DNA of 64,000 bases. Origin: Paraphaeosphaeria minitans (Eukaryota; Ascomycota; Dothideomycetes; Pleosporales; Didymosphaeriaceae). Of the stretch, positions 1-10,619 are shown one piece after another. Within the stretch, counting starts at the first letter, position 1, and each line of letters starts with the position of its first letter. The notes below the pieces were generated by a model that worked only from the letters and a program-made list of their open reading frames with translations, made no database searches and was not told the DNA's origin. Where the stretch lies: contig WJXW01000004.1 in assembly GCA_015832175.1 (NCBI GenBank), positions 4,030,001 to 4,094,000 on the forward strand. The letters run 5' to 3'. The position numbers were made by a program, and so were the translations under genes.

Positions 1-2335
1 GAGGTAGGTTATCACGCTGTAGCCGGCGCAGGATTTGATGTACGTGTCCATCGCTTCCTTGCGGACGCCGAGGGGCGCGGTGTCGTCGGGGTTGTTGGCT
101 CGCAGGTAGGAGAGGAGGCTGCCTTTGTGCTTTTGGAGGGCCGCTGCGAGAGACATGGAGGGTATGAATTGGAATGCGCCGGTCGAGGCCGAGGTTGCGA
201 GGATACGGTATGGGGTGAGTTTGAGGTCCAGGTTTTCTTTCTTCAGTAGCTGGTCCATCAAGGTTATGATTTGGATGACAAGCTGATCTTGTCGGAGATC
301 GTCTCCGGTTTTGAAGATGATCGGGTATTTTATGTTGGATGTGGTTCTCAAGTTGAGAACGATTGGCAGGAGAGATGATTTCAGTACGTTGCAATCGTCA
401 GTGTAGATACCGTTTATCAGCACGGATGGATCGAGTGGTAGTGGAAGAGGGTCGAAGTTGAGAAGGTCGTTCTTCGGGTCTGCGAGTGCTTTCTTGAGCC
501 GTGTTATCTTGGCTGGGCGGTCGCCGCCTCCGTAGCGCACCTCTTTCGACAGCTTTCCAAGCACCGTGAGAAGCTCAACCTGGCGGCGGAACGTTTTGCG
601 TATCTCCGTGCCTTCGGGCGTTGTCTCGAGCTCGGTCATGAAATCATACTCGACTTTTGCAAACAGTTCGCGATGCTCCGGTGCTTGATCGCTGCTGTTG
701 TCACTGACTTCAACTACTAGATACCAGAAGAGAAAGTTGCCCAACGCCAGGCTGTTAGCTGCACGTGTGACTAGGAAGCGAGCAAGCGAAGAGTCATCGC
801 CGTCGCCAGCCGCTTCATACTTGAGAGCCTGCACCAGCTGTAGCAGATAAAGCTGCAGCTCATCGTCGTCTGCCTTCTTAAGACGTTCGACAGCATAGCT
901 ACGCACAACGGGATGGTCGAACTGAGAGCCCAGCAACTCCAAAGCATCGTCGACGTCGATTTCCGCCCACTTGTCCAGCATGGGAGCAGCTTGCCGGGCT
1001 TCGCGTTCGTTATGCCAGTTGACGCACTTGACGAACTTGGTCAAGGCGCGTTTCTTGGTGGACAGAAAATAGCGGAACTTCCAGATCTCATCGCGTTCTT
1101 GTGTGGTAATCTCGTCAAGTGGTCCCCTGTTGAGTAGCCCAAATAGTTTGTCGCGAACGTGGACGTTGGGCTTCCTGTCGCGATCTAGGGAGTCTGTCTG
1201 TTGGCTGCGCATCAGCTCACGGTGCTTGTCTTCTGCAGGATTGGCGCGTCGTCCAATCTCAGGGTCATAGATGCGAATGAGACGGCCCGCTTCTGCATCT
1301 TGGTTGCTTATTCCAGGACCGAAAGACACTTCTGGAGGTGGTCGCAGTCGTATCTCGGAGTCGGAAAGTAGCTTGATATCGGAGACCGGAGGAGGAGGAT
1401 ACTCATTATCGGTGAATACGATGGAATGATCGAACCGCGGAAGCTCAATGTCTAGATAGAATATGTCATCCTCGGCGTCCTGGCCACCATGACCGTCGAG
1501 TCGATTCGGTCGTGACTTGCGGCCGTTCACAGCTGCATGCTCGGCTTTGATGGCTCTCTGCTTAATCTCCTCCATTTTTCGGAAGACCAATTTGTCGAGC
1601 CACTGTGTTTCTGGAATATCCCCCATCTCCTGCTTTTTCAACAACTCCTCCAGTCTCAGCATCTCGGCAATCTGCTCGTCCACTGCATGTTCTTGCGGGG
1701 CGTCATTTCTACCCTTGCGCGCTGGTGGTATGACCCACGGCGTGGTAGTATTCGAAAGGCCATCGGCGGCCTTGAAGCGATATATCCGACAGCGCTGGCG
1801 GCCATTGTGCAGAGTGTTGTCTTTGTCGAACAAGGGTATGGTAGTTCCCCCGAAGGGGATCGCGTGGCGGTCTGAATCCTTGTCTTCGGCGGGTGACAGG
1901 TCCCATATGGTTATTGCGAGCTGGGCGGATACAGGAAGGCTCGCGTAGGTAATGGGCAGCGGCAGCCACTCGCCCCAGATCCGAGCGTTCTTGAACGACT
2001 TGTACGCCGTCTGGACATCGACGGTGAGAGGCTTGCTGTCGGCCCAGATTTGGGCGGTGACGTACATCTCAGAGTTGGGGCTGATTTGGCCCAGTCAGCC
2101 ACGGCCTTTCCTGGAGGGCAAACTTCTCACTTTGTGATTGACGCCCGGTGTCTCAGATCCGGCCTCTTGAGCAGCACGGAGTACGGAATCGGCTTCTGGT
2201 GGCCATCTAGCCGGTCGCTGTACACTTTAGCGTCCATGCAAGAGCGGTGGATACAAAGGTGAGCGATGTGTACATTTTAACGTGCACCGAAAGCTCAGAG
2301 AGGTCGGTCGTGGTCGCAAAGTGAAAGGCTTCCAT
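1..2335 (-). CDS. VPS34: Phosphatidylinositol 3-kinase VPS34 (3' end beyond window)
   Basis: Class III PI 3-kinase, which makes PI3P on endosomal and autophagic membranes in complex with VPS15 and Beclin/ATG6. Three exons are read on the minus strand: 2335-2274, 2217-2131 and 2080 to the window edge, with introns of 56 and 50 nt, giving 743 visible residues. The N-terminal C2 region (about 20-270) includes a WADSKPLTV segment and YLDIELPRFDH. The helical accessory domain (about 390-550) includes LTKFVKCVNW and DDALELLGSQFDHPVVRSYA. The kinase domain begins near 590 and shows FKTGDDLRQDQLVIQ. The window cuts it at AGYSVITYL, just before the expected GDRH catalytic loop, so catalytic and activation loops are not visible. 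The start ATG is the first in frame and gives the usual short fungal N-terminus. It is divergent from NSE4, 404 bp away. Confidence 0.95.
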
Positions 2336-2739
2336 CGCCGGCGGGGAGCTCGGTGTGAGCTGTGGCCCGCATGAAGATGGTTGGTTTTGTGAGACTCAGG
2401 AGCTGATCAGTACGGTAGGACAGGACGGCGGCTTGTCCATCTATCTGCAGTGCGAGCTATCGCGCCGTAATATGGCAGTCGCAAAACCCTTGGATGCTCG
2501 TTTCACCGTTGTCTACAAGCCACGGCGCGCTGATGGCGACGCGGGAACGGTAACACGTGGGGGTTGGCTTGGCATACGCGCCCCCCGGTCGCTCCTCCCA
2601 TTTCTTATGACACCCAGTCGCGCTAGTCTCCGCCGGCTCGACTGGTCGCGTCCTCAACTCCTCAACACACAAACTCACCAACTCACGATAGCACGGAGAC
2701 GCTGCGGCCTCCCGTCCGACGCGTGCAGGAACACAAACA
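2336..2739. promoter_or_regulatory. Divergent promoter, VPS34 / NSE4
   Basis: This 404-bp gap lies between two divergent start codons and must hold both promoters. I see no TATA box or gene in it. Confidence 0.5.
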
Positions 2740-4483
2740 ATGGCCCGTCTCAACACGCAAACTTCCGCCACGCCCCTACAGAGCCGCGCAACAACCATCG
2801 ACACCCTTTATCGCGACCCGACCCCCGCGGCTCGAGGCAGCGCTGCGCGAAATTCGTCCTATTCTGTCATGAGCCCCGCCCTGTCGCAGTCCTCCGATAA
2901 AGAGAACGACATACCAGAGTCGCGTCAAAACACACCTCCGCCAGCTTCGAAGAGAGGTTTAATGACAGGAGCGCGTGCCCAGCGCCTTCCTACGCCCGAC
3001 TCGGCCTCCACTTCCAACCCGAATAAGCGCCAGCGCACAACTCGATACGATCCAATCAATTCGGAATTGCGCGGAAGTACAGCTGCCGGTATTGGAAAAT
3101 ACGAAGCTGGACAGAGTACAAGGGACAAGGAGGAGGACGCCAGCGCGGAAGAAGACGACGATTCCGAGCAGGCTCTGCCCACCCCAACCGATGCCGAAAT
3201 CGAAGATGACACGGAGGAACCTGGCCTACCTACACCTGAAGACGACGATGACGATCCGGATATGCGATATTACAACCCTCAGCAAGATCCCAGAAAGCGC
3301 CGGCAAATTCGCTCAAATTATCGCAACCTGCAGCGCGAGCTTGAAGGTACTGTTCTCGCCATCTCTTCGCTAAGTACGACTGACCCGGCTAGACAATCGC
3401 GATGAGTATATCAAACCCAACAGCAACCGTTTAAACGAGCTGGTTCCACAAGCGACCCACGTGTTCAGCAAAGTTCGCATGACCGCTGACGCTGTCCTGG
3501 ATTCGCACTTTCTGACCTCGGTGACCGACCTGTCTTCGAAACAGCTGAAAAACAGCGTGAACCAGGGCAATCACGGGATCGGCGTAGATCTAGACCAGTT
3601 TGTGTCGAGATGCATCTTCTTCATGAAGGAAGGAAGACCGCCTGGCGCCGAAGAAATTGCGCAACCCAGTTCACGCCGGCCCCGACAAACGCAGGTCGAT
3701 GAAGCTGACGAAGAGGGCGACGGTGACGGGGAAGGGCTGGATTGGGCGTACTTGGGCAGGCACGCTTGTTTCCCTTCGAATAGCCGTCCTCCTCTTTCAA
3801 GTTTTTTATTGGGGCCTCTCTCCGTCCATAAACGCGTCAGGAACACGACGCGCCGCGCCCGGGCACAACGACAACCGACGGGGCCTGCCACACGACCACA
3901 GGAGATCAAATTGTCCGAAATGGACAAGAGCGAAAGCTCCAATCTGACCCACCAAGTCAGGACTGTCGGAGAGCGACTAAAAGATCACCTCAATAGAGCG
4001 AGCGAGTTGGTGATGAACGAGCTCGAGCTCCTAACGAGTGACCCGACTGACGACGAAATGGGAGACGTCTTCAGAAAGCATCGCGTCTGCGCACTAGAGA
4101 GCGAAGAGGCGGCGGTGTCCTTGTTCGACTTTGCAATCAACCCACACTCTTTTGGGCAGACGGTCGAGAATCTCTTTTACATCAGCTTTCTGATCCGCGA
4201 GGGTGCGGCAAAAGTAGAAACAGACGCAGATGGTCTTCCACTATTAGGTGGGTTCACTAGACCACTTATCGTAGCTCGTCACTAACAATCAACAGCTCCC
4301 GAAGCAAGTACCGCTGATCAACGACGCGAACAGAATGTGGAAGTACAAAGGCGCCAAGCCGTCTTCTCGATTGACTATGCCACATGGCATACTTTGATAG
4401 AGGCATTCGACATCCAGGAACCTTTGATACCACATCGCGATCCTGAACAGACGACTATCGGAGCCAGCGGTTGGTACAGCTAG
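2740..4483 (+). CDS. NSE4: SMC5/6 complex kleisin subunit Nse4
   Basis: Nse4 is the kleisin of the SMC5/6 complex, which acts in DNA repair and replication in the nucleus. Exons are 2740-3346, 3393-4247 and 4296-4483 (introns of 46 and 48 nt), giving 549 residues. The first ~180 residues are low-complexity with acidic Glu/Asp runs (about 130-175). The kleisin N-terminal region follows (RRQIRSNYRNLQREL, then HVFSKVRMTADAVLDSHFL). The middle holds LDWAYLGRHACFPSNSRPP, typical of the family. The C-terminal winged-helix part has the diagnostic SFGQTVENLFYISFLIREG near residue 454, and the protein ends SGWYS. Reading across both introns restores the expected family order, which supports the splice sites. 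Confidence 0.93.
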
Positions 4484-5138
4484 ACCACTTTCGCTCATTA
4501 GATTGCTCGACGAATGCGTACGCATTGCTTTTGCTTATTACATTGCGCGACGATCCTACGTGCAACCAAGGCGATTTTCATTCACAAATTTTAGCGGCGG
4601 CGTTTACATTGGCATTGCGTGAGACACGCCGTCATCGCTCCATGGCTTCTGTTTTGATGGCTTGAAGATCATGCAAGGCATTACACACTTGACAACTCGA
4701 CCGGGGCGTTCGGCGGAGGTTATTATTCGTTGATACCCAAGATCTATCAGCGGTTTTTCTAAAAGGGGCTATGTGGGATTTGTACGATTACGGACAGGCA
4801 ATATTAGCCCGACCTTGATCTGTTCTTACGTGATATGCCTTGTAAACAGCACTCGGTGTGTTCGTTGAATTCGTACATACACCGTTTCCGATACACATAC
4901 CCTGCCGTTTTACGCCTCGAGAATGATGCGCTGATTGTACAGTCTCCGCCTTCCTTTGCAGACGTCGGTCAAACGCATTCGACAGCCACAAAAGTTTTCG
5001 GACACAACGCGCCGGATCAAGAGTCAGCGCTTTTTTAGCCATCCCAGCATATGTCACCGCAGCGTGTACATTCGTTGCCTCTAGTGAGGCCACTACCTAG
5101 CAGCGTAAGGCCCTAATGCTCTGTAGCAACACAACAGC
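4484..5138. other. Intergenic, no gene recognised
   Basis: This is probably the NSE4 3' UTR plus decayed sequence upstream of the monooxygenase relic. I looked here for the Rossmann GxGxxG end of that relic and did not find it. Confidence 0.5.
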
Positions 5139-5897
5139 ATGCGCGTAGTCTCACCGTATAGCAACGCTCGTCAAGTCTCATCATCTCTCAGATCATGGCT
5201 GCCTAACTGCGCGAAAAGAGCCGGAAGGGTAATTCGCGGCGGCTCGCTACTAAACTGCGCGGTCTTCCACGATACGCGCGTGGAGGAAATCAATGCCATG
5301 GACTGGAACGCGGATACCTCGCACGAGCGCGTGCTCCAGATGCTCGAGAACTGCCATGAGGTCGTTAAGCACATCCCCTGCACAGCGGAGCAGATGAAGG
5401 TGTACACCGTGACGCATCGCCCGCCGTCGAAGCGGATTTGGAGGGGAAGGATGCTGTGTGTTGGGGATGTCGTGCATCACATGCTTCCCACGCATGCGCA
5501 GGGCGGGTGCTCCGCGCTGGAAGACGCTGCCGCGTTTGAAATCCTCTTCGACGCTAGTACGATCTTACCCGACGCTGGGGATCTCGCAAAGAGACTGGGG
5601 TTGTACATGCAGTTGCGGTTGCCGAGGAGCGCGACGACGCAGATTCTGAGCAGCACTAATCCGTGGCTTACGATGGAACAGGTGGCGAAGAAGACGGGTG
5701 AGATTAGGCAGTTTTACCAGGGTGATCTGGTCGATTGGCCAAAGGGGCTGGAGCCTTGGAGTGCACCGATCAGACAGTTTTTCTAAGGGTATGATGTTGT
5801 TGGGGAGGCGAAGGAGGCGATGAAGTATAGGGAGTGTGGGAGATTGGCGGAGGGGTGGAAGTGGTTTGGGGAGGTGGAGAAGGCTATGGAGGGTTGA
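5139..5897 (+). pseudogene. Relic of FAD-dependent (salicylate hydroxylase-type) monooxygenase
   Basis: The open frame 5139-5786 matches only the C-terminal half of class A flavoprotein monooxygenases: GGSLLNCAVF, the substrate-side WNAD, then WRGRMLCVGDVVHHMLPTHAQGG, which corresponds to the family's GDAAHAxxP flavin motif followed by ALEDAAAFE. The N-terminal FAD-binding half (GxGxxG) is missing. The flavin motif is altered: GDAAH has become GDVVH. A TAA stop at 5784-5786 interrupts the frame, but the same frame continues for 36 more codons as GYDVVGEAKEAM and so on to a TGA at 5895-5897. GYDVVxEAxEA is the usual C-terminus of these enzymes, so the TAA looks like a nonsense mutation. What is seen is the truncation and the stop; loss of function is inferred. 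Confidence 0.75.
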
Positions 5898-6523
5898 AGA
5901 CTAAGTTGCCTGTGCATACATCGACGCAACTGGGTGGTGATGGTGATAGAGAAGCGATGACTATGGTCACGATGGACTGAGAATTCGGCGTATATTTCAG
6001 CATCCGGCATGTGGACTGGACCCCCAGAAATGAACTCGCTTCATGTTTTTTAGTCTCGAAGTTCTTCATACAGTCGTCGCAAGCGGCTGATGAGACCTCA
6101 CGCATTCATTCATGTATGCGACTCTCGATTTGCGGTCCCCTTTTCATCGGTCCATTTTCGATGTTCAAAACTCACGACCTAAGAGAAGGAGTTATTCAGA
6201 GTATCTCTAATCCACACTCACACTGGTGTTCTATAGGCAAAATGGCGCCATGAGCTCAAGAATGGGGGTAGCCCCACAAGTTCAGAGGCCGGATTAACAC
6301 CGTCACTGTGCGCCACTTTCGACGTCGCAAGGTTGGAATTATCTCATTCATTAAATAAGAGGTCATCTCAACAATGCAATCTCTCCTGCATCTTCGCCGA
6401 AGCTTTGCACCAAGTTAAAAACATTGCATCAACTTCAAACACTAAAAGAACAGCCCGTCTAGTTGTAAAAGAGTTCGTAACCAGCCCTCGTACGGTAATT
6501 CATGTCCTCCTCTCACAGAACTA
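5898..6523. other. Intergenic, no gene recognised
   Basis: AT-richer sequence between the monooxygenase relic and the NTF2-like ORF. An upstream exon of the latter could lie here, but none could be placed with confidence. Confidence 0.4.
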
Positions 6524-6919
6524 GTGTCCTCCGACAAAGACCAAATCACCACCCTCCTCCACGCCTACGGCAAAGTCCTAGCAACGCACTCCATGGAAGA
6601 TGTCCTCAACATCTACACCTCAGACGGCATCATCATGGCTCCCGGATTCCAACCAGCCGTAGGCTCGGAAGCACTCAAGTCATCCTACGAGCGGATTTTC
6701 TCTAGCATTAGACTCGAAATAGATTTTACTATCGATGAGATCGTCGTGATGAACGATGAGTGGGCATTTGCGAGGACGACTGCTGAGGGAACGAAGCATT
6801 GGCTGAAGAAGGGCACGCAGGAGTTTCATCATAACCAGGAGATATTTATTTGTCGTAAGGAGGGCGGGGAGTGGAAGATTGCGAGGTACATATTTTCGAG
6901 CATGAAGCCTTTGCAATAA
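6524..6919 (+). CDS. NTF2/SnoaL-like small protein, start codon uncertain
   Basis: An open frame of about 131 codons with the pattern of the SnoaL/DUF4440-type NTF2-like fold: an N-terminal helix (ITTLLHAYGKVLATHSMEDVLNIY), then DGIIMAPGFQPAVGSEAL, a central strand region, WAFARTTAEGT, and a C-terminal EWKIARYIFSSM strand. The family is a cone-shaped alpha+beta barrel used by small enzymes and binding proteins, so no specific reaction can be assigned. The frame opens with GTG at 6524, not ATG; the first in-frame ATG (6594) lies inside the first helix. Either an upstream exon supplies the start (a plausible acceptor, cctctcacag, ends at 6518), or the ATG was lost and this is a relic. It sits beside a monooxygenase relic, so it may be part of a dying metabolic cluster. 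Confidence 0.55.
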   Translation: MSSDKDQITTLLHAYGKVLATHSMEDVLNIYTSDGIIMAPGFQPAVGSEALKSSYERIFSSIRLEIDFTIDEIVVMNDEWAFARTTAEGTKHWLKKGTQEFHHNQEIFICRKEGGEWKIARYIFSSMKPLQ

Positions 6920-7674
6920 GAAAGAGCAGGAGAGCAGGGACATATCTATAAGCGTTCAAGGGGTATGGAAGATGACAGTACCACAATGAATATGGCTTGG
7001 ACGACACACGAGTCGTGCCTGTCGAAGCGTGACATTGGCTGGCCAGACCCAGTTTCATTTTGGCGTGGAGTCAATTACGGTGCAGTCTTCAACGGCGTGG
7101 GAATTGATGAAAGTAGAGAGTTGAGTGTACTTCGTAAGAGCTATTGTTTTAGCTATCGGATGACGTATAGGTATATCAACAATATGCTAAGCACCTTCCG
7201 GCTGAGCCCAGAAGCACCTTCTCAACAGAAATTTATGGCGAACAGTTCCATAACACAGATTTCAACAGAAGTAGGAATCAACGGCGCAGAGAAGGCAGCG
7301 TGGAAATCGACGCAGCGTTCAATTCGTGGCCACTAATCCCTTCCCCATAGTAAAATACGGGTTGGTTGAGTAATCGCAAGGGAACCACGGCCGGTGTGTT
7401 ATGGAAGCGGTGACGGGCGTTTGTTGGTGTTCGTAAAGTATCGGTAGTCTACCCTCAATTCCTCAACAGTCCACACATTGACCCGAACCCTGATTGGAAT
7501 CCCAGCGCAGCCGCACATGCTGCAAAGATAAAGTCGAAAAGCCGACTTCCTCTCAAACTCCCCTACAAACCTCCATGCCACAAAAGATTCCTATTGTGTG
7601 ACGACCAGCCACACCGCTCGAAACAACTACCACCAAATCTGCGGCAGTCACGCACGTACTGCCAAAAGCTTACA
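6920..7674. other. Intergenic, no gene recognised
   Basis: A 123-codon open frame at 6965-7336 has no recognisable domain and poor coding character. Nothing else was supported. Confidence 0.4.
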
Positions 7675-8394
7675 ATGCAAACACCTTCGGAGTCCGATAA
7701 ACGGCTCCCTTATCGCCGCGGGATGCCCATACTCCCAGTACTGCCGCTGGAAACCCACGAAGTTCCTCTACCGCCAGAGCTAGCGAGAATACGGCAACCA
7801 ATCAGAGATATACCGAGCGACGAGAGCGTTTACCGCAAACACTGGGCCATCGTGAAGAGAGTTCGAAGAGACCAAAATCCGGCAGACGCCCCTTGGACGC
7901 TCCTTGTTCACGCGTACACCGATGACGGTCGACATCTGGCCCGTTGGGAGGCAGTTACGCAGCGTTTGCACTTGCTGTTGTGCGAGGCAAACGTGCATTG
8001 TTACATGGAGATTTTAGATGAAGCATATGACGAAGGAATGCGGACGAGTTGGTTGGACCGACGGTCACACCGTTCCGCCCTCGACGTTTGGCCTATGGCA
8101 GCACATCATGTGCTTTCTCTGATAAAAACGCAAAATTGGGTCTCCCTGAGTTGTGTTTCACGAAGACCAGCAAGCAAGGACGGTGAAGGGCATCCTACAG
8201 TGCTCATATGGGCCTCAGACGCTGATGACGAGTTTTGGTGGAATGAGTTAACACCACGACTGAAGGAAGACATGGACCTCCTTGATCTTAACATTGAGCT
8301 TGTACACTCGAAGGAGCTTACGCAAGCCACATGCGAAGCCAAGAAAGGCGTGAACGACAGCAACCCATTGCCGCCTCCTACAACCATCAGCTAG
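7675..8394 (+). CDS. Unknown protein, 239 aa
   Basis: Single-exon open frame starting at the first ATG (MQTPSESDKRLPYRRG). I do not recognise a family. The sequence is mixed alpha/beta-like and soluble, with a Pro-rich N-terminus (about 15-35), then VYRKHWAIVKRVRR, WTLLVHAYTDDGRH and an HLLLCEANVHCYMEILD helix. A C-terminal part has TVLIWASDADDEFWWNELTPRLKEDM. It has no signal peptide, membrane segment or zinc motif. Even hydrophobic periodicity and a start in a normal context argue for a real gene, possibly lineage-restricted. A slightly longer frame from 7594 has only TTG as opener and was not used. Confidence 0.55.
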   Translation: MQTPSESDKRLPYRRGMPILPVLPLETHEVPLPPELARIRQPIRDIPSDESVYRKHWAIVKRVRRDQNPADAPWTLLVHAYTDDGRHLARWEAVTQRLHLLLCEANVHCYMEILDEAYDEGMRTSWLDRRSHRSALDVWPMAAHHVLSLIKTQNWVSLSCVSRRPASKDGEGHPTVLIWASDADDEFWWNELTPRLKEDMDLLDLNIELVHSKELTQATCEAKKGVNDSNPLPPPTTIS

Positions 8395-8595
8395 GTCGGT
8401 AGTCGAGCTAGGTAGGTAGCCGACGCACCGGGATCGCAATCGCCCATGCAACGTGGGTACCTACTTGTACATACAACTGATAGGTAGCCATTTAGTACAC
8501 GTTTCTGCATACCTAGGTTGTGGTAGTTATGAATCTGCATCTCTGAAAACCGAGAAGAAAGTAAAAAAGAAGAATACTTGCTTTCCTGAATGGTC

Positions 8596-8722
8596 GGCCG
8601 CTTGGTCTAGTGGTGTAAGTGCATGAACTCGCGCTGTCGAAATCTCACGTGTGCTAATTGCTCTTCCAGATGACGTATCCTTCACACGGATAAGGTCCAG
8701 AGTTCGATCCTCTGAGTGGTCA
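8596..8722 (+). tRNA. tRNA-Val(CAC) interrupted in the D-loop
   Basis: Removing 8615-8669 leaves a 72-nt cloverleaf. The acceptor GGCCGCT (8596-8602) pairs with AGTGGTC (8715-8721), with two G-U pairs. The D-arm is GTC/GAC with A14, G18G19 and A21 in place. The anticodon stem TATCC/GGATA (8676-8692) carries the loop TTCACAC, anticodon CAC. The variable loop is AGGTC. The T-arm is CAGAG-TTCGATC-CTCTG, and the discriminator is A8722. The A box TGGTCTAGTGG (8603-8613) and B box AGTTCGATCCT are intact, and a T8 terminator follows at 8730. The anticodon loop has no intron at 37/38; the interruption lies between positions 20 and 21. It could be a working gene needing unusual splicing, or a pseudogene. 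Confidence 0.85.
8615..8669 (+). other. GT-AG intron-like insert inside tRNA-Val
   Basis: This 55-nt segment begins GTAAGT, has tGCTAATt about 12-16 nt before its end, then a pyrimidine-rich stretch and CCAG. These match the donor, branch site and acceptor of the protein-gene introns in this window, and the length matches them too. A weak alternative fold (AAG/CTT and TGG/CCA short helices around the 5' junction) could be read as a relaxed bulge-helix-bulge for tRNA endonuclease, but it would shift the junctions and cost A21. Confidence 0.75.
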
Positions 8723-9669
8723 AGATTTCTTTTTTTTCTTTCCTTCTTCCCGTCACTTGTGAGGCGGAAGGTGGCTGCTTGGTGGGTTGGTGTTTGAAGG
8801 TGTGAATGGGGTTGTGTGGAGTCTTTCCTTTCGACGGCGGCTCGCCTGCGCACGTAGCGTCTCGCCTAAGTGGGCTAGCGGTGCCGGATGACGTAAGGAC
8901 GGGCCACTCCACGTCCGCGTGCGGAATGTCCGGAGAGCCGAGGTCACCCCATCTCATCATACGACCAACGCGACACGTATTCACGCCCGACACCTTCGGC
9001 CGCTTGGCTAGTTTCCAACAGCAGACTGCAGATAAAATGAGTTGATTCCAGGACGGCGAGTTGGATGGGCCCATCTCTGGACTGCAAGTGGAATGCCGAT
9101 TTCTGGAGTGCACGTGAATTCGAGACTGCACGTGAAGTGGACTGGACTGCCTACTAGATACCTAGGCTCGAGGCTCGGCAGGGACCGGCTTTATAGATTG
9201 GCCCGTTGTCGTCTCCCACTCTCGCCGGGCTGGGCTGCACGCAATGCCGCTCCTCCCCTCCCCTTCCCCTCTCCTCCCTGACATGCGCGGCCGAGAAGCT
9301 GCACTGCCCGCTGCGGAACGGTACGTCAGACATCTACTCCAAACCGGACGGAGAGGCCTGGCCTGGGGATGCGACACGAGAATGTATCGGATTGGCCGGA
9401 TTGGCCTGCCCGCTCCTCATTGACACCCGCCGACGAAGGACTGGCCCGGCCTGGTGATTGGTGGGATCATGCTTCGCGATGCCGAGTACAGCGAGCACCA
9501 TCACGAGCATGCGAGGCCACCGTCTCTCCACTTGCTTGGCCCGCGCGTGAGCCCGTATATACAAGTCCGCCTACCCACGTACATCTACCATTCCTCACTC
9601 GGACATCTACCCTACCTCGCTGAATCCACTGCATCCATCACGACATCTCTTCGTACAATCTACATCCTC
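8723..9669. other. Intergenic between tRNA and small membrane protein gene
   Basis: No gene was recognised. A weak TATA-like TATATACA lies at 9556-9563, about 107 bp before the next ATG. The sequence has several CACGTG-type palindromes, including two in 9110-9137. Confidence 0.4.
8730..8737 (+). terminator. RNA polymerase III terminator
   Basis: A run of eight T begins 8 nt after the tRNA discriminator base; this is the standard polymerase III stop signal. Confidence 0.8.
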
Positions 9670-10290
9670 ATGTCTCCTCGAGCTCCAACCACAGTGGCCC
9701 GCCGCTTCATCGCAACAGCAACAGCAACACACCACCCCGCTCCTGCCTTCAACCCTTCCCGAGTCGCCGTCCCCTTGATCGCCGCAGGAGCTGCTGCAAC
9801 AGCAGCCACCGCAGTCACAGCCTCAAGAGCCGCCCCGAAGCTTGGCCGCATCGCTAGATGGTACGCCCTCACGACCACTCCCTCTCACCAACCCATCACT
9901 GACTTGTCTAGGTACCTTCCCACCATGGCAGCCGTCGCCTTCGGCATGCTCTACATCCCAGAGACCCTCTTCATCGAGCCCTCCAAGCGCACCGTGACCC
10001 TGGACCAAGCCAACCGCTTCATCGGCATGGGCGTCGACCAGCAGCTCTCCGACCACAACCGCCGCGCAAACCTCGCCTACGAGCTCACCCAGGAGGAGCG
10101 AAACCAAGCCATGCTCGACTCGTTCGGCTCGCGGTCCAGCCTCGACGACATGGAGAAGGCCATTGCCGGGTACGAAGCGACTAGACCCAAGGGTCCCGTG
10201 GAGGCGAGGATGGCGCTTGAGAATGCCTACGGCGACAGGAGCAACCTGCAGCACTTGAAGAGGGCCATGCAGATCTACGAGGTGCAATGA
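9670..10290 (+). CDS. Predicted mitochondrial membrane protein, unknown function, 189 aa
   Basis: Exons 9670-9860 and 9912-10290 are joined across a 51-nt intron (frame restored as ARWYLPTMAAV). The N-terminus MSPRAPTTVARRFIATATA is basic, Ser/Thr/Ala-rich and free of acids, like a mitochondrial presequence. A small-residue hydrophobic stretch follows (about 33-50), and a second hydrophobic segment starts the second exon (YLPTMAAVAFGMLYIP, about 63-78). The C-terminal half is charged and helical, with two similar motifs (MLDSFGSRSSLDDMEKAIAGYE and MALENAYGDRSNLQHLKRAM), suggesting an internal repeat. I do not recognise the family; mitochondrial location is inferred from the N-terminus only. 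Confidence 0.7.
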   Translation: MSPRAPTTVARRFIATATATHHPAPAFNPSRVAVPLIAAGAAATAATAVTASRAAPKLGRIARWYALTTTPSHQPITDLSRYLPTMAAVAFGMLYIPETLFIEPSKRTVTLDQANRFIGMGVDQQLSDHNRRANLAYELTQEERNQAMLDSFGSRSSLDDMEKAIAGYEATRPKGPVEARMALENAYGDRSNLQHLKRAMQIYEVQ

Positions 10291-10588
10291 GTGAACGGAC
10301 GAAGAAGAGATGGAAAGTAAATTCAAATATCGACCCAAGGAGAGAATGCTTCCAATGCCCTGGAGGACATTGAACAGATTGGCGGAACGTCACGCGACAG
10401 GAGCCTCGATGGCGAGACAGATGAGATATACCCAGGGCTTGGACCCAAGAGGAGTGGCAGACGCGGGTTCGCGCGCTGCTGGATGATGAGGAACGAGGAT
10501 TGGAGAGGGATCCGGACGGGGTGTACGAGTAGGAAGGGACTGGTACGAACAGGAACGATGACAGCCATCAATAAACTCCACGTGTATA

Positions 10589-10619
<31 letters not shown>

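Noticed and set aside
6965..7336. 123-codon plus-strand frame
   Set aside because: No domain, odd composition and no supporting splice or promoter signals.
9454..9669. N-terminal extension of the small membrane protein
   Set aside because: The frame is open, but the TATA-like box at 9556 lies inside it and the ATG at 9670 gives a proper presequence.
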